A DNA stretch of 29,567 nt from Oscillospiraceae bacterium (GCA_017415945.1 JAFQDR010000262.1:1-29567), one strand, 5' to 3'. Shown: positions 17,174 to 24,954, counted from the stretch's first letter. The notes: generated by a model from the letters alone, not told the origin. Made by a program: numbers and translations.

Positions 17174-17514
17174 CTTCTACCATGCTCCTTGAGATACCCC
17201 TCGTATTGTCTATCTATCACTAGATTGTGTATAAAATCTATACAGTCTTCTTGAGTAATAGAATCTATTAACGCTGGAAAAAATCGCTTTTCCCCAGGAA
17301 GAATATTATGAACTTTATCGTATAGTCTAAGTCCTATATTTACAATTTGCTCCCTTGTTCTTACGTTGGAATAATAGTAATCCTCCCATTCTTGCAGACA
17401 ATTAGGAGAACATAAACGAATAGAATCAGAGGTAGGCCCCACATTCACTTTCTTGTTCAATCCCCAACGGTTGGTCGTGTAATTAAGAATAAATTCTTTG
17501 TTTGCTATCGGCAT
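17170..17514 (-). CDS. N-terminal part of a second MjaI-like restriction endonuclease (split ORF a)
   Basis: 114 residues that line up with the N-terminal half of the enzyme at 17529. VGPTSDSIR corresponds to VGQMSELFPEF, WEDYYYSNVRTREQIVNIGLRLYD to WKKWYIQRYPTAFDKATDKIYA, and HNLVIDRQYEGYL to EDLVIDKTFDGLY. It stops exactly where the partner's catalytic region would begin. GGGAGG lies 7 nt before the ATG, 14 nt after the stop of the upstream endonuclease gene. Alone it lacks the catalytic residues. Confidence 0.6.
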   Translation of the reverse strand: MPIANKEFILNYTTNRWGLNKKVNVGPTSDSIRLCSPNCLQEWEDYYYSNVRTREQIVNIGLRLYDKVHNILPGEKRFFPALIDSITQEDCIDFIHNLVIDRQYEGYLKEHGRR

Positions 17515-17528
17515 ACTCTGTCCTCCCT

Positions 17529-18119
17529 TTATTCTTCAACTTCAATCGTCAATCCTGTTTTCTTTTTTGTGTAGTAAATCATCTTTACGTCAATGGATTC
17601 AGACAATCGCCCCATCGTTTTATAAGTATCAGGTTTTACGGAATAAGGAACATTACCTACATATCCATCGATACCAACAGATTCCTCCTCCGGCGTTGCA
17701 AGTCGATAGTTTGTCCCTTTTCGTTCAGCCAAAGATGCCAAAATTGCTTTCTGTACATACAGTCCATCAAATGTCTTATCAATGACCAAATCTTCAACCC
17801 AATGCTTCACCATTTCACGGTCAATTAGTTTGATCGCAACACGAAGATTTTCAACCTGTGCGTAGATTTTATCGGTTGCCTTATCGAAGGCGGTTGGATA
17901 CCGCTGGATATACCACTTTTTCCAATTTTCAATCGTTATCTCTTTTCCAGAAGCCATAAATTCCGGAAATAGTTCCGACATCTGACCAACCACAACAGGG
18001 CGTGTGCCCTGTGCATTTTGATTTGCCCAGTTAATCAATTGAGAAGTGTATTTGGGGAACTCATAAGTATCGCTCTCGTTGTAATGTTCAAGAGCTTCAT
18101 TTTTCAGTGTGTATTTCAT
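17529..18119 (-). CDS. MjaI-family type II restriction endonuclease
   Basis: 196 residues. NQNAQGTRPVVVGQMSEL (about 34-50), HWVEDLVIDKTFDGL and the segment PEEESVGIDGYVGNVPYSVKP (about 143-163) are what I associate with the MjaI restriction endonuclease family. D151 and K162 are the likely PD-(D/E)XK residues. MjaI itself cuts at CTAG; whether this enzyme shares that site cannot be told. Its ATG overlaps the stop of the winged-helix-like gene upstream (ATGA). The paired methyltransferase is convergent at 15524. The family call is from memory of motifs, so moderately sure. Confidence 0.7.
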   Translation of the reverse strand: MKYTLKNEALEHYNESDTYEFPKYTSQLINWANQNAQGTRPVVVGQMSELFPEFMASGKEITIENWKKWYIQRYPTAFDKATDKIYAQVENLRVAIKLIDREMVKHWVEDLVIDKTFDGLYVQKAILASLAERKGTNYRLATPEEESVGIDGYVGNVPYSVKPDTYKTMGRLSESIDVKMIYYTKKKTGLTIEVEE

Positions 18120-18424
18120 TTATTTCTCCCCTCAAAAAATCTCTCCATCTTCGCTTCTCGTTCTTGAATCCCACTAATTCTTGACCGAAGATTTGCTTTG
18201 TACTCGTCCATCTCTTCCTGAGTTGAAATAATATAATATCCTTCGCCGTTCCCTGCCACCGGCAGTTCATATTTATCTGCACATTTGAGCACCAAATCTC
18301 GTGCCTTTCTATGTGTCTTTTCCGTTGGATTTCCATATTTGTCTTGGATTACTTGAGCCGACACAGGATTATCTTTACCAACATGCCTTTCGAGCAACTC
18401 CTTGATTTCTTCTAATTTATCCAT
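18116..18424 (-). CDS. Small winged-helix-like protein of the restriction operon
   Basis: 102 residues, not a named family to me. The layout (EEIKELLERHVGKDNPVSAQVIQDKYGN, then RKARDLVLKCADKYELPVAGNGEGYYI) looks like a helix-turn-helix followed by a beta-wing, and the tail is a charged helix. A DNA-binding or regulatory role in the restriction-modification locus is inferred. The start at 18424 has GAGGAGG 9 nt upstream and lies 8 nt inside the end of the XRE gene. Its stop overlaps the endonuclease start. These overlaps show tight translational coupling. Confidence 0.75.
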   Translation of the reverse strand: MDKLEEIKELLERHVGKDNPVSAQVIQDKYGNPTEKTHRKARDLVLKCADKYELPVAGNGEGYYIISTQEEMDEYKANLRSRISGIQEREAKMERFFEGRNK

Positions 18425-18641
18425 TGTCCAAAACCTCCTCAACAAAAAGCTTATATGTTTCAACTCCAAGCGCATCGGCAATACGCTGTATATTTTCAAG
18501 AGAAATGCTTCTGCGGTTACACTCTATTGCGCTAATATATGTCCGATGCAAACCGCATTTCTCGGCAAAAGCCTCTTGCGAAACTCCCATCTTTTGACGA
18601 TACCGTTTCACATTTGCACCAAATACTTTTACAATGTCCAT
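18417..18641 (-). CDS. XRE-family transcriptional regulator (candidate controller protein)
   Basis: 74 residues and a single helix-turn-helix domain (VKRYRQKMGVSQEAFAEKCG, then LHRTYISAIECNRRSIS). This is the size of the C (controller) proteins that delay restriction enzyme expression in type II systems. It is the first gene of the minus-strand restriction operon, which fits that role. The start at 18641 follows AAGGAGG by 6 nt; the ATG two codons earlier touches that site. Direct repeats upstream (18678-18700) may be its operator. Confidence 0.85.
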   Translation of the reverse strand: MDIVKVFGANVKRYRQKMGVSQEAFAEKCGLHRTYISAIECNRRSISLENIQRIADALGVETYKLFVEEVLDNG

Positions 18642-18677
18642 ACGCATCCTCCTTTTTCTATATGCTGCGCTTTTGAA

Positions 18678-18700
18678 TACAATAATTCTACATACAATAA
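18678..18700 (-). promoter_or_regulatory. Direct-repeat candidate operator upstream of the XRE gene
   Basis: TACAATAA occurs at 18678-18685 and 18693-18700, exactly 15 nt apart, with a further TACAAT at 18717. On the minus strand a TAGAAT box lies between the repeats. A controller-protein box is inferred from position only. Confidence 0.35.
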
Positions 18701-18735
18701 GTATCATTCCACAATGTACAATCTCTCATATACGC

Positions 18736-18767
18736 AAAAACTCCCACCTCGGATGAGATGAGAGTTT
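18736..18767 (-). terminator. pnp intrinsic terminator
   Basis: On the minus strand a 13-bp stem including G-U pairs closes the loop ATCC and is followed by TTTTT. It begins 19 nt after the pnp stop and marks the right border of the restriction island. Confidence 0.8.
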
Positions 18768-18785
18768 AATTTATATGGAAGTAAA

Positions 18786-20924
18786 TTACTTCTTGTCGAT
18801 GGGCAGGCCCGCTTCCTTGCGTTCCTTGATTGCTTCCTTGCGGCTCAGGTTGACACGGCCGCGGTCGTCGATCTCGCTGACCTTGACCCAAGTCCAGTCG
18901 CCTACGTTCAGAACGTCTTCCACCTTTTCGGTGCGCTTGTATTCCAGATCCTTGATGTGGCACATGCCGTCCTTGCCGGGTGCCAGCTCGATGAATGCGC
19001 CGATGGGGATGATGCGCACTACCTGACCGTAGTACAGCTGACCGACTTCGGGCTCGAATACGATGTTTTCGATGGTCTGGCGTGCTGCGCGGCAGGCTTC
19101 GATGGATTCGGATGCAATGTAGATCATGCCGTCGTCGTTGATGTCGATCTTGCAGCCGGTGTCAGCGGTGATCTTCTGGATGACCTTGCCGCCGGAGCCG
19201 ATGACTTCGCGGATCTTGTCGGGCTTGATCTGCATCTGGATCATCTTGGGAGCGGTCTTTGCCAGTTCCTTGCGGGGTTCGGGCAGTGCCTTCAGCATGA
19301 TCTCGTCCAGAATCTGGAAGCGAGCTTCACGGGTGATCTCGAATGCTTCCTTCACGATCTCGTGCTTCAGACCGTCGTTCTTCAGGTCCATCTGGATTGC
19401 GGTGATGCCCTGCTTGGTGCCTGCTACCTTGAAGTCCATTTCGCCGTGGAAGTCTTCCACACCCTGAATGTCGATGAAGGTGGTGAAGTCGTCGCCGTCC
19501 TGGATCAGACCGCAGGAGATGCCTGCTACGGGAGCCTTCAGGGGAACGCCTGCGTCCATCAGAGCCATGGTGGTGCCGCAGATGGAGCCCTGAGAGGTGG
19601 AGCCGTTGGAGGACAGGATTTCGGATACTACGCGGATTGCGTAGGGGAAATCTTCCACATCGGGAATAACAGCTTCCAGAGCCTTTTCAACCAGTGCGCC
19701 GTGGCCGTATTCGCGGCGGCCGGTGGAGCGCTGTGCCTTTGCTTCGCCAACGGAGTAGCCGGGGAAGTTGTAGTGGTGCATGAAGCGCTTTTCTTCTTCT
19801 TCCCAGATGGTGTCCAGCTTCTGGCACATGGACAGGGTGTTCAGAGTTGCGATGGACAGAACCTGAGTCTGACCGCGGGTGAACAGAGCGGAGCCGTGAA
19901 CAACGGGCAGAACCGCAACTTCGGTGCCCAGAGGACGGATTTCGTTCTTTGCACGGCCGTCAACACGCTTGCCTGCCAGCAGCCAGTTCTTAACGACCTT
20001 CTTCTGCATCTTGTACAGGATCTCGTCCATATACTGCATCATTTCGGGGAAGGTTTCTTCGTACTTTTCCTGAACAGCGGTGATCCATTCGTTGACGCGA
20101 GCTTCGCGAACGTTCTTGTCATCGGTGTCCATGCAGTATTCCATGCCCGCAAATTCGTTTGCGCACAGGGTTTCGAACAGTTCTTCGTCGAAGGAAGCCT
20201 TGTTGTAGGTGAACTTTTCCTTGCCGACTTCCCGGACCATGTGGTCGATCATGTCCAGAACGGGCTGCAGACGTTCGTGTGCCTGTACGATGCCTTCGAA
20301 CATAACTTCGTCGGGAACCTGATCGGCTTCGGATTCGATCATAACGATCTTCTTGTGGGTAGCCGCAATGGTGGTGGTCATGCGGTTGGTCTTGCGTTCT
20401 TCCTGAGTGGGGTTGAACAGGAACTTTTCGCCGTCCCAGCCCAGAACGATGCCTGCGATGGGGCCGTTGAAGGGAACATCGGAGATGGAAACTGCTGCGG
20501 AAGCACCGATCATAGCGGTGATTTCGGGGGAGCAGTCACGGTCTACGGTGAGCACTTCGCAGGCGATGACAACGTCGTTGCGCAGGTCGGAGGGGAACAG
20601 AGGACGCATGGGGCGGTCGATCAGGCGGGAAGCCAGAACAGCGTTCAGGCTGGGCTTGCCTTCGCGGCGCATGAAGGAGCCGGGGATGCGGCCTACTGCG
20701 TACAGCTTTTCATTGAAGTCTACTGCCAAGGGGAAGTAGTCGATGCCGTCCTTGGGACGAGCGGATGCGGTGCAGGTGACCAGTACGGAGGTTTCGCCGT
20801 ACTTTACCAGAACGGATGCGTTGCACAGTTCAGCCATCTTGCCCACTTCAAAGGACAGGGGACGGCCTTCGTACATCATTTCAAACTTTCTGTAATTGGG
20901 GAAAGTTTTTTCACGAATGATCAT
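18786..20924 (-). CDS. pnp: Polynucleotide phosphorylase
   Basis: 712 residues, full length for PNPase. It degrades RNA 3' to 5' with phosphate and takes part in mRNA turnover as a trimer. Two RNase PH-like domains are separated by a helical linker. The second contains RRxxGHG-like FxR and GGxR elements (REYGHGALVEKAL, GSTSQGSICG). They are followed by a KH domain (IREVIGSGGKVIQKI) and an S1 domain (GQVVRIIPIGAFIELAPGKDGMCH). The ATG has AAAGGAG 7 nt upstream. It lies downstream of rpsO, the widely conserved order. A terminator and a repeat separate the two genes, so pnp may have its own promoter. Confidence 0.97.
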   Translation of the reverse strand: MIIREKTFPNYRKFEMMYEGRPLSFEVGKMAELCNASVLVKYGETSVLVTCTASARPKDGIDYFPLAVDFNEKLYAVGRIPGSFMRREGKPSLNAVLASRLIDRPMRPLFPSDLRNDVVIACEVLTVDRDCSPEITAMIGASAAVSISDVPFNGPIAGIVLGWDGEKFLFNPTQEERKTNRMTTTIAATHKKIVMIESEADQVPDEVMFEGIVQAHERLQPVLDMIDHMVREVGKEKFTYNKASFDEELFETLCANEFAGMEYCMDTDDKNVREARVNEWITAVQEKYEETFPEMMQYMDEILYKMQKKVVKNWLLAGKRVDGRAKNEIRPLGTEVAVLPVVHGSALFTRGQTQVLSIATLNTLSMCQKLDTIWEEEEKRFMHHYNFPGYSVGEAKAQRSTGRREYGHGALVEKALEAVIPDVEDFPYAIRVVSEILSSNGSTSQGSICGTTMALMDAGVPLKAPVAGISCGLIQDGDDFTTFIDIQGVEDFHGEMDFKVAGTKQGITAIQMDLKNDGLKHEIVKEAFEITREARFQILDEIMLKALPEPRKELAKTAPKMIQMQIKPDKIREVIGSGGKVIQKITADTGCKIDINDDGMIYIASESIEACRAARQTIENIVFEPEVGQLYYGQVVRIIPIGAFIELAPGKDGMCHIKDLEYKRTEKVEDVLNVGDWTWVKVSEIDDRGRVNLSRKEAIKERKEAGLPIDKK

Positions 20925-20979
20925 GTGAATTCTCCTTTTCTTTGGAATATTTAGAGGAAGCCACCTGACCTTTTAGCAC

Positions 20980-21145
20980 TTGGATTTTTCAGCTCGTTTT
21001 TTCAGCTCGTACCAACAGTTTTGTTATCGAAACATTGCCGCACGGTAACGTTTTTGCAAGCATTGTTCATCGCATTCCGCATGATAGATACCGTGCAGAA
21101 GCAAAACATATTTGCAGCAACGTCCGTACGAACCGAAAAATCCAA
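20980..21145. repeat. Intergenic inverted-repeat element, TAGATACCGTGC family (copy B)
   Basis: TTGGATTTTTC (20980-20990) is inverted at 21135-21145, and the following CTCGT also recurs inverted. It shares TAGATACCGTGC (21085-21096) and the right end with copy A near 5755-5878. It fills most of the pnp-rpsO gap and has no convincing ORF. Confidence 0.6.
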
Positions 21146-21194
21146 ATACTAAATCGTCAGGCAGTTTCGACGATTGCGGATTTTGGGGGTTATG

Positions 21195-21229
21195 AAAAAA
21201 GGCAGGACAATATACAATTGTCCTGCCTT
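21195..21229 (-). terminator. rpsO intrinsic terminator
   Basis: GGCAGGACAA (21201-21210) pairs with TTGTCCTGCC (21218-21227). On the minus strand six T residues follow. It lies 25 nt after the rpsO stop. Confidence 0.85.
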
Positions 21230-21253
21230 AAAACCTTCATAACCTTCGGAAAA

Positions 21254-21520
21254 TTACTTACGGATACCCAGCTTAGCGATGCAAGCACGGTAACGTTCGA
21301 TGTCTACCTTCATCAGGTAGTTCAGCAGACGACGACGCTTACCGATCAGCTTGAACATGCCCTGACGAGAGTGGTTGTCGTTGGGGTTCTTCTTCAGATG
21401 CTCGGTGATCTGGTTGATGCGTTCAGTCATGATAGCGATCTGAACTTCGGGGGAGCCGGTATCGGTTTCGTGTGCGCGGTTGCTTTCAATAACAACAGTC
21501 TTCTGTTCCTTAGTGATCAT
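21254..21520 (-). CDS. rpsO: 30S ribosomal protein S15
   Basis: 88 residues, the normal S15 length. Signature stretches are DTGSPEVQIAIMTERINQITEHL and NDNHSRQGMFKLIGKRRRLLNYL. S15 binds 16S rRNA at the three-way junction of the central domain early in 30S assembly. The start at 21520 follows AAAGGAG by 8 nt; the upstream TTG overlaps that site. It has a consensus promoter at 21636-21664 and a structured leader of about 110 nt that may allow autoregulation by S15. Confidence 0.97.
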   Translation of the reverse strand: MITKEQKTVVIESNRAHETDTGSPEVQIAIMTERINQITEHLKKNPNDNHSRQGMFKLIGKRRRLLNYLMKVDIERYRACIAKLGIRK

Positions 21521-21561
21521 TGTAGGAACTCCTTTCATTTTTTAGGTTATCCTGTGACTAA

Positions 21562-21610
21562 GTAACGGGCGCGAAAGGTTACCGACAGTCTGTCGGCCGT
21601 TTCCCGAAAC
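21562..21610 (-). promoter_or_regulatory. Structured rpsO leader (candidate S15 autoregulatory element)
   Basis: The leader holds three local hairpins: GTTTC/GAAAC (21599-21610), CCGAC/GTCGG (21582-21596) and GTAAC/GTTAC (21562-21582), just before the ribosome site. S15 represses its own mRNA through leader structure in several bacteria. The link here is inference. Confidence 0.35.
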
Positions 21611-21635
21611 TGAGTTCACGGACACATACCCGCAT

Positions 21636-21664
21636 ATATTAGCATATTTCACTCAATCTGTCAA
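21636..21664 (-). promoter_or_regulatory. rpsO promoter
   Basis: On the minus strand, perfect TTGACA (21659-21664), a 17-nt spacer, and an extended TGC-TAATAT (-10 at 21636-21641). Confidence 0.75.
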
Positions 21665-21712
21665 ACCTATTCTGCACATATTATCCAAAAATTTTGCATG
21701 GGAACAATTGGA

Positions 21713-21740
21713 TTGCACAGGCAGTCTGATATGGTATAAT
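21713..21740 (+). promoter_or_regulatory. Promoter of the LURP-one-family gene
   Basis: TTGCAC (21713-21718), a 16-nt spacer, and perfect TATAAT (21735-21740) with extended TGG. Transcription would start just before the repeat at 21748-21836, placing that element in the 5' leader. Confidence 0.65.
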
Positions 21741-21747
21741 TACTTTG

Positions 21748-21836
21748 TAGGGCAGGGCCTTGGTCCTGCCGAGCCGCACTGAAACAACTGCCATTGAAAC
21801 CGGCCACACGGCGGGAGCAAGCCCCCGCCCTACAAT
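21748..21836. repeat. GTAGGG-hairpin repeat pair in the 5' leader
   Basis: TTGTAGGGC at the left is inverted at the right end (GCCCTACAA). Each arm forms its own small hairpin: GGCAGG/CCTGCC on the left and GGCGGG/CCCGCC on the right. The stems differ by paired changes. Related copies are at 24871-24897 and 27653-27738. Confidence 0.7.
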
Positions 21837-21869
21837 AGGTGCGGCGCATTTTTCCAAGGAGGTATTCCC

Positions 21870-22370
21870 ATGACATTATATATGAAGCAGAAGGTATTGG
21901 CCTTCAAGGATCGCTTTTACATCACCGACGAAAAAGGAAACAACGTCCTTTATGTGGAGGGTGAGCTGTTTTCTCTGGGCAAAAAGCTCCACATTTACGA
22001 TATGCAGAACAAGGAGCTGGCCTTGGTGCAGCAGCGTTTGCTGACCCTTTTGCCCAAGTTCTCCGTCATGGTGGAGGGCGAGGAAGTGGCGGAGATCGTC
22101 AAGGAACTGACCCTGTTCCGCCCCCGATACAAGGTCAAGGGCCCCGGCTGGACCGTAGACGGGGACATTTGGGACCATGACTACAAGATCCGCAAGGGTC
22201 TGGATGCCATCATCCATGTGAGCAAGGCCTGGCTGAGCTGGGGAGACACCTATAAAATCGACATCGACAAGGGCATCAACCCCGTCATGGCCATTGCGGT
22301 GGTGCTGGCCATCGACTGCGTACTGGACGCGGAAGGCGCGGATGTGGATATGAGCGTGGATAATGGGTAA
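21870..22370 (+). CDS. LURP-one-related / YxjI-like (scramblase-fold) protein
   Basis: 166 residues with the LURP-one beta-barrel pattern: YMKQKVLAFKDRFYITDEKGNNVLYVEGELFSLGKKLHIYD near the start, later RPRYKVKGPGWTVDGDIWDHDYKI, and a hydrophobic C-terminal helix (PVMAIAVVLAIDCVL). This family is related in fold to phospholipid scramblases and Tubby. Its role in bacteria is unknown and no enzyme motif is visible. The ATG has AAGGAGG 7 nt upstream. Its promoter is at 21713-21740. Confidence 0.82.
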   Translation: MTLYMKQKVLAFKDRFYITDEKGNNVLYVEGELFSLGKKLHIYDMQNKELALVQQRLLTLLPKFSVMVEGEEVAEIVKELTLFRPRYKVKGPGWTVDGDIWDHDYKIRKGLDAIIHVSKAWLSWGDTYKIDIDKGINPVMAIAVVLAIDCVLDAEGADVDMSVDNG

Positions 22371-22415
22371 AGGAATCGCGGGGGAAGCTTGAATTTGGTA
22401 AAGGCGTGTGATTGA

Positions 22416-22679
22416 ATGAAAAAGAAGAAAGTCATCAAAAAGATTATCTTAATTATATGTATCGTTTGGATGTTTATAGCTATAACAGACTTTGCCATGG
22501 CAATGACTTGCCATAGACCTCTTTTCTGTATCAATCTTACACCGGATGAATATTACGAAAAATTTATAGGACTTGGCTATTCTTTTGATATCGTTGACAA
22601 TTCAAAAGAGTTTTTTAAGATAGACGCCTACAAAGGATACATCTTAGGGCGCGAGGTTTGCGGAAATTATATAGATTAA
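22416..22679 (+). CDS. Small membrane-anchored or secreted hypothetical protein
   Basis: 87 residues, not recognised. A basic N-terminus (MKKKKVIKK) is followed by one hydrophobic segment (about 10-30) that could be a signal anchor or signal peptide. The remainder, with two or three cysteines, would face outside. The gene is more AT-rich than its neighbours and has only a weak ribosome site, so it is less certain than others. It lies 45 nt after the LURP-one gene and may share its transcript. Confidence 0.6.
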   Translation: MKKKKVIKKIILIICIVWMFIAITDFAMAMTCHRPLFCINLTPDEYYEKFIGLGYSFDIVDNSKEFFKIDAYKGYILGREVCGNYID

Positions 22680-22724
22680 CAAAGAGTTACGTCAATTCCA
22701 ATTGATTGCTCCGCTGACTACCGA

Positions 22725-22871
22725 CCGCAGCCTCGCCTCCCTCTGATGAGGGAGGTGGGCCGAGGAACGAGGCTCGGAGGGAGAGAACATAAAAATATAA
22801 CGCGGTTAAAAAGTCTCTCCCTCAGTCAGCTTCGCTGCCAGCTCCCTCATCAGAGGGAGCCAAGGCTGCGG
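22725..22871. repeat. Long palindromic MITE-like element, CTCCCT family (copy 2)
   Basis: CCGCAGCCT (22725-22733) is inverted at the right end (AGGCTGCGG to 22871). Arms of about 55 nt contain CTCCCTCTGATGAGGGAG and its complement. The same family as 8688-8831, including the CAGTCAGC motif. The rest of the 255-nt gap to the next gene holds only a hairpin. Confidence 0.75.
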
Positions 22872-22891
22872 CACAAGCAAAACAACAATGC

Positions 22892-22930
22892 AATCACCCC
22901 ACCTGTGGGCAAACCATGGGTGGGGTGAAT
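22892..22930 (-). terminator. Hairpin terminator downstream of the UPF0210 gene
   Basis: TCACCCCACC (22894-22903) pairs with GGTGGGGTGA in 22918-22928. It directly follows the stop codon of the minus-strand gene. The T-run is imperfect. Confidence 0.6.
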
Positions 22931-22934
22931 TTTC

Positions 22935-24296
22935 TTAGTTTTTCAGGCTTTGCATGGGCGCGGGGATACGTCCGCCGCGGGAGACGAAGATCTCGGGGGA
23001 TACGGTGTTGATGGGCATGACAGGGCCGCTGCCCAGCAGGCCGCCGAAGTTCAGCTCGTCGCCCACCTGCTTGCCGATGGCGGGGATCAGGCGCACAGCG
23101 GTGGTCTTGGAGTTGACCATGCCGATGGCAGCCTCGTCGGCGATGATGCCGCTGATGATGGCGGGGGTAATGTCCCCGGGGACAACGATCATATCCAGAC
23201 CCACGGAGCACACCGCGGTCATGGCCTCCAGCTTCTCCAGAGTCAGCACGCCGTTTCTTGCCGCTGCGATCATGCCCTGATCCTCGGACACGGGGATAAA
23301 CGCACCGCTCAAACCGCCCACGTGGGAGGATGCCATGACGCCGCCCTTCTTCACCGCGTCGTTCAGCAGTGCCAGCGCAGCGGTGGTGCCGTGGCAGCCG
23401 CACTGGGCCAGACCCATGGATTCCAGAATGTTTGCCACGCTGTCCCCGATGGCGGGGGTGGGTGCCAGGGACAGGTCGATGATGCCGTAGGGCACGCACA
23501 GACGGCGGGAGGCCTCCTGTGCCACCAGCTGACCCATACGAGTGATCTTGAAGGCGGTCTTTTTGATAATGTTGGCAATTTCGGTGAGGTCGTCCTCGGG
23601 CTTTGCCTTGGCGATTGCCGCGCGGACAACACCGGGGCCGGACACGCCTACGTTGATGACACAGTCGGGCTCACCGGGGCCGTGGAAGGCACCTGCCATG
23701 AAGGGATTGTCCTCGGGTGCGTTGCAGAATACCACCAGCTTTGCCGCACCGATGCAGTCACGGTCAGCGGTGAGCTCTGCGGCGCGCTTGACGATGTACC
23801 CCATCTTCTTCACCGCATCCATATTGATGCCTGCTTTTGTACTGCCGATATTCACGGAGGAGCAAACCAGATCGGTTTCCGCCAGTGCTTCGGGGATGGA
23901 CTCGATGAGGGCATAGTCCCCGGGTCCGAAGCCCTTGTGTACCAAAGCAGAGTAGCCGCCGATGAAGTTGACCCCTACGGTCTTTGCAGCTCTGTCCAGG
24001 GCGCGGGCATAGTGGACGGGGCTGGATGCGGGATTTGCACCTGCCAGCATGGCAATGGGGGTGACGGAAATGCGCTTATTGACGATGGGGATGCCGTACT
24101 CACGGCTGATGTCCTCCCCTGTCTGCACAAGGTTTTCCGCATAGGAGCAGATCTTATCATAGACCTTGTCGCAGGCACGGTGGATATCGGAGTCGATGCA
24201 GTCGAGAAGGGAGATGCCCATGGTGACGGTGCGGACATCCAAATTCTCGTTATCGATCATGTTGATGGTTTCGAGAATGTCATGTGTATTGATCAC
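22935..24296 (-). CDS. UPF0210 (DUF711, PFL family) protein
   Basis: 453 residues, full length for this conserved but uncharacterised cytosolic family. Recognisable stretches are [61 protein letters not shown] and [13 protein letters not shown]. Members are strictly paired with a small ACT-domain protein, as here, where the ACT gene ends 14 nt upstream. That pairing hints at a ligand-controlled enzyme, but the reaction is not known to me. GTG start with GGAGG 7 nt upstream. Terminator at 22892-22930. Confidence 0.92.
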   Translation of the reverse strand: MINTHDILETINMIDNENLDVRTVTMGISLLDCIDSDIHRACDKVYDKICSYAENLVQTGEDISREYGIPIVNKRISVTPIAMLAGANPASSPVHYARALDRAAKTVGVNFIGGYSALVHKGFGPGDYALIESIPEALAETDLVCSSVNIGSTKAGINMDAVKKMGYIVKRAAELTADRDCIGAAKLVVFCNAPEDNPFMAGAFHGPGEPDCVINVGVSGPGVVRAAIAKAKPEDDLTEIANIIKKTAFKITRMGQLVAQEASRRLCVPYGIIDLSLAPTPAIGDSVANILESMGLAQCGCHGTTAALALLNDAVKKGGVMASSHVGGLSGAFIPVSEDQGMIAAARNGVLTLEKLEAMTAVCSVGLDMIVVPGDITPAIISGIIADEAAIGMVNSKTTAVRLIPAIGKQVGDELNFGGLLGSGPVMPINTVSPEIFVSRGGRIPAPMQSLKN

Positions 24297-24310
24297 AGTA
24301 CAGCCTCCTA

Positions 24311-24580
24311 TCAGATGCGGTGCATGGCGTTGAATACATCTTCATGCATGGTGTGGATCTTCAGACCCATGGCTTCCCCCGCCGCATCGAATTCGTCCGC
24401 CAGAGAGGCGAAGGAGACGTTGCACTTGGAGATATCCACCAGCATGACCATGGCGAACAGCTCCTGCATAATGGACTGGCTGACTTCCAGCACGTTTACA
24501 TTGTGGGCGGCGCAGATGGCGGTGACCTTTGCCAGAATACCCACCATGTCCTTGCCGATAACGGTAACAACAGCTCTCAT
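24311..24580 (-). CDS. ACT-domain protein (UPF0237)
   Basis: 89 residues making a single ACT domain: [38 protein letters not shown], then a second beta-alpha-beta unit. ACT domains bind amino acids or similar small ligands and regulate partner proteins. The invariant next gene (UPF0210) is the obvious partner, with a gap of 14 nt. The start has GAGG upstream and the pair is driven by a consensus promoter at 24626-24653. Confidence 0.92.
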   Translation of the reverse strand: MRAVVTVIGKDMVGILAKVTAICAAHNVNVLEVSQSIMQELFAMVMLVDISKCNVSFASLADEFDAAGEAMGLKIHTMHEDVFNAMHRI

Positions 24581-24625
24581 ATGGAAAATACCTCATTTCG
24601 GTGTAGTTTTTGAATAGTTATGTAC

Positions 24626-24653
24626 ATTATATGTGTTTGGGAGATAATGTCAA
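24626..24653 (-). promoter_or_regulatory. Promoter of the UPF0237-UPF0210 operon
   Basis: On the minus strand, perfect TTGACA (24648-24653), a 16-nt spacer and perfect TATAAT (24626-24631). Confidence 0.8.
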
Positions 24654-24708
24654 GACATGAGGAACATGGGGATGGTTCTCTCTGTCCGCACCAAACGCCT
24701 TTTCCATC

Positions 24709-24849
24709 GTAGGGAGCGTCGTCCTCGACGCTCCGTGACGCAGTGGGACAATTACCGATGGACATGAAAACGTAAGGTATCGGACTGCGAAAAATGCGGA
24801 GCGTCGGGCGCCCTTTGTGGGTGTGCAGAGCTACGACGCTCCCTACAAA
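24709..24849. repeat. CGTAGGGAGCGTCG inverted-repeat element (copy 1)
   Basis: CGTAGGGAGCGTCG at the left is mirrored by CGACGCTCCCTAC at the right. The left arm folds on itself (GGAGCGTCG/CGACGCTCC). The centre (GACGCAGT, ACCGATGGACATGAAA) matches the copy at 26134-26263 in the same orientation. The right arm here is interrupted by extra sequence (GGGCGCCCTTTG...). Confidence 0.75.
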
Positions 24850-24870
24850 AGCAATTTTTTCGGTGGAGCA

Positions 24871-24897
24871 CGGCGGGAGCAAGCCCCCGCCCTACAA
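24871..24897. repeat. Half copy of the GTAGGG-hairpin repeat
   Basis: GGCGGGAGCAAGCCCCCGCC followed by CTACAA equals the right arm of the elements at 21748 and 27653. The left arm is missing, replaced by the adjacent CGTAGGG element. Confidence 0.65.
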
Positions 24898-24922
24898 AAT
24901 ATAATTACAATGCACAAAATCA

Positions 24923-24942
24923 GGGCAGCCTTGCGGCTGCCC
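24923..24942 (-). terminator. Terminator of the zinc-ribbon membrane protein gene
   Basis: GGGCAGCC pairs with GGCTGCCC around TTGC. On the minus strand it is followed by TGATTTTG, 12 nt after the stop. Confidence 0.6.
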
Positions 24943-24954
24943 CATGTCCAAGTA

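Noticed and set aside
18957..20954. Open frame of 665 codons opposite pnp
   Set aside because: It is the antisense shadow of a well-recognised gene, has a low-complexity Gly/Ala/His/Val-rich translation and no ribosome site. The same reasoning removes the long frames opposite htrA and the kinase (6664-8691), UPF0210 (22950-24617), nfnB and the met genes.
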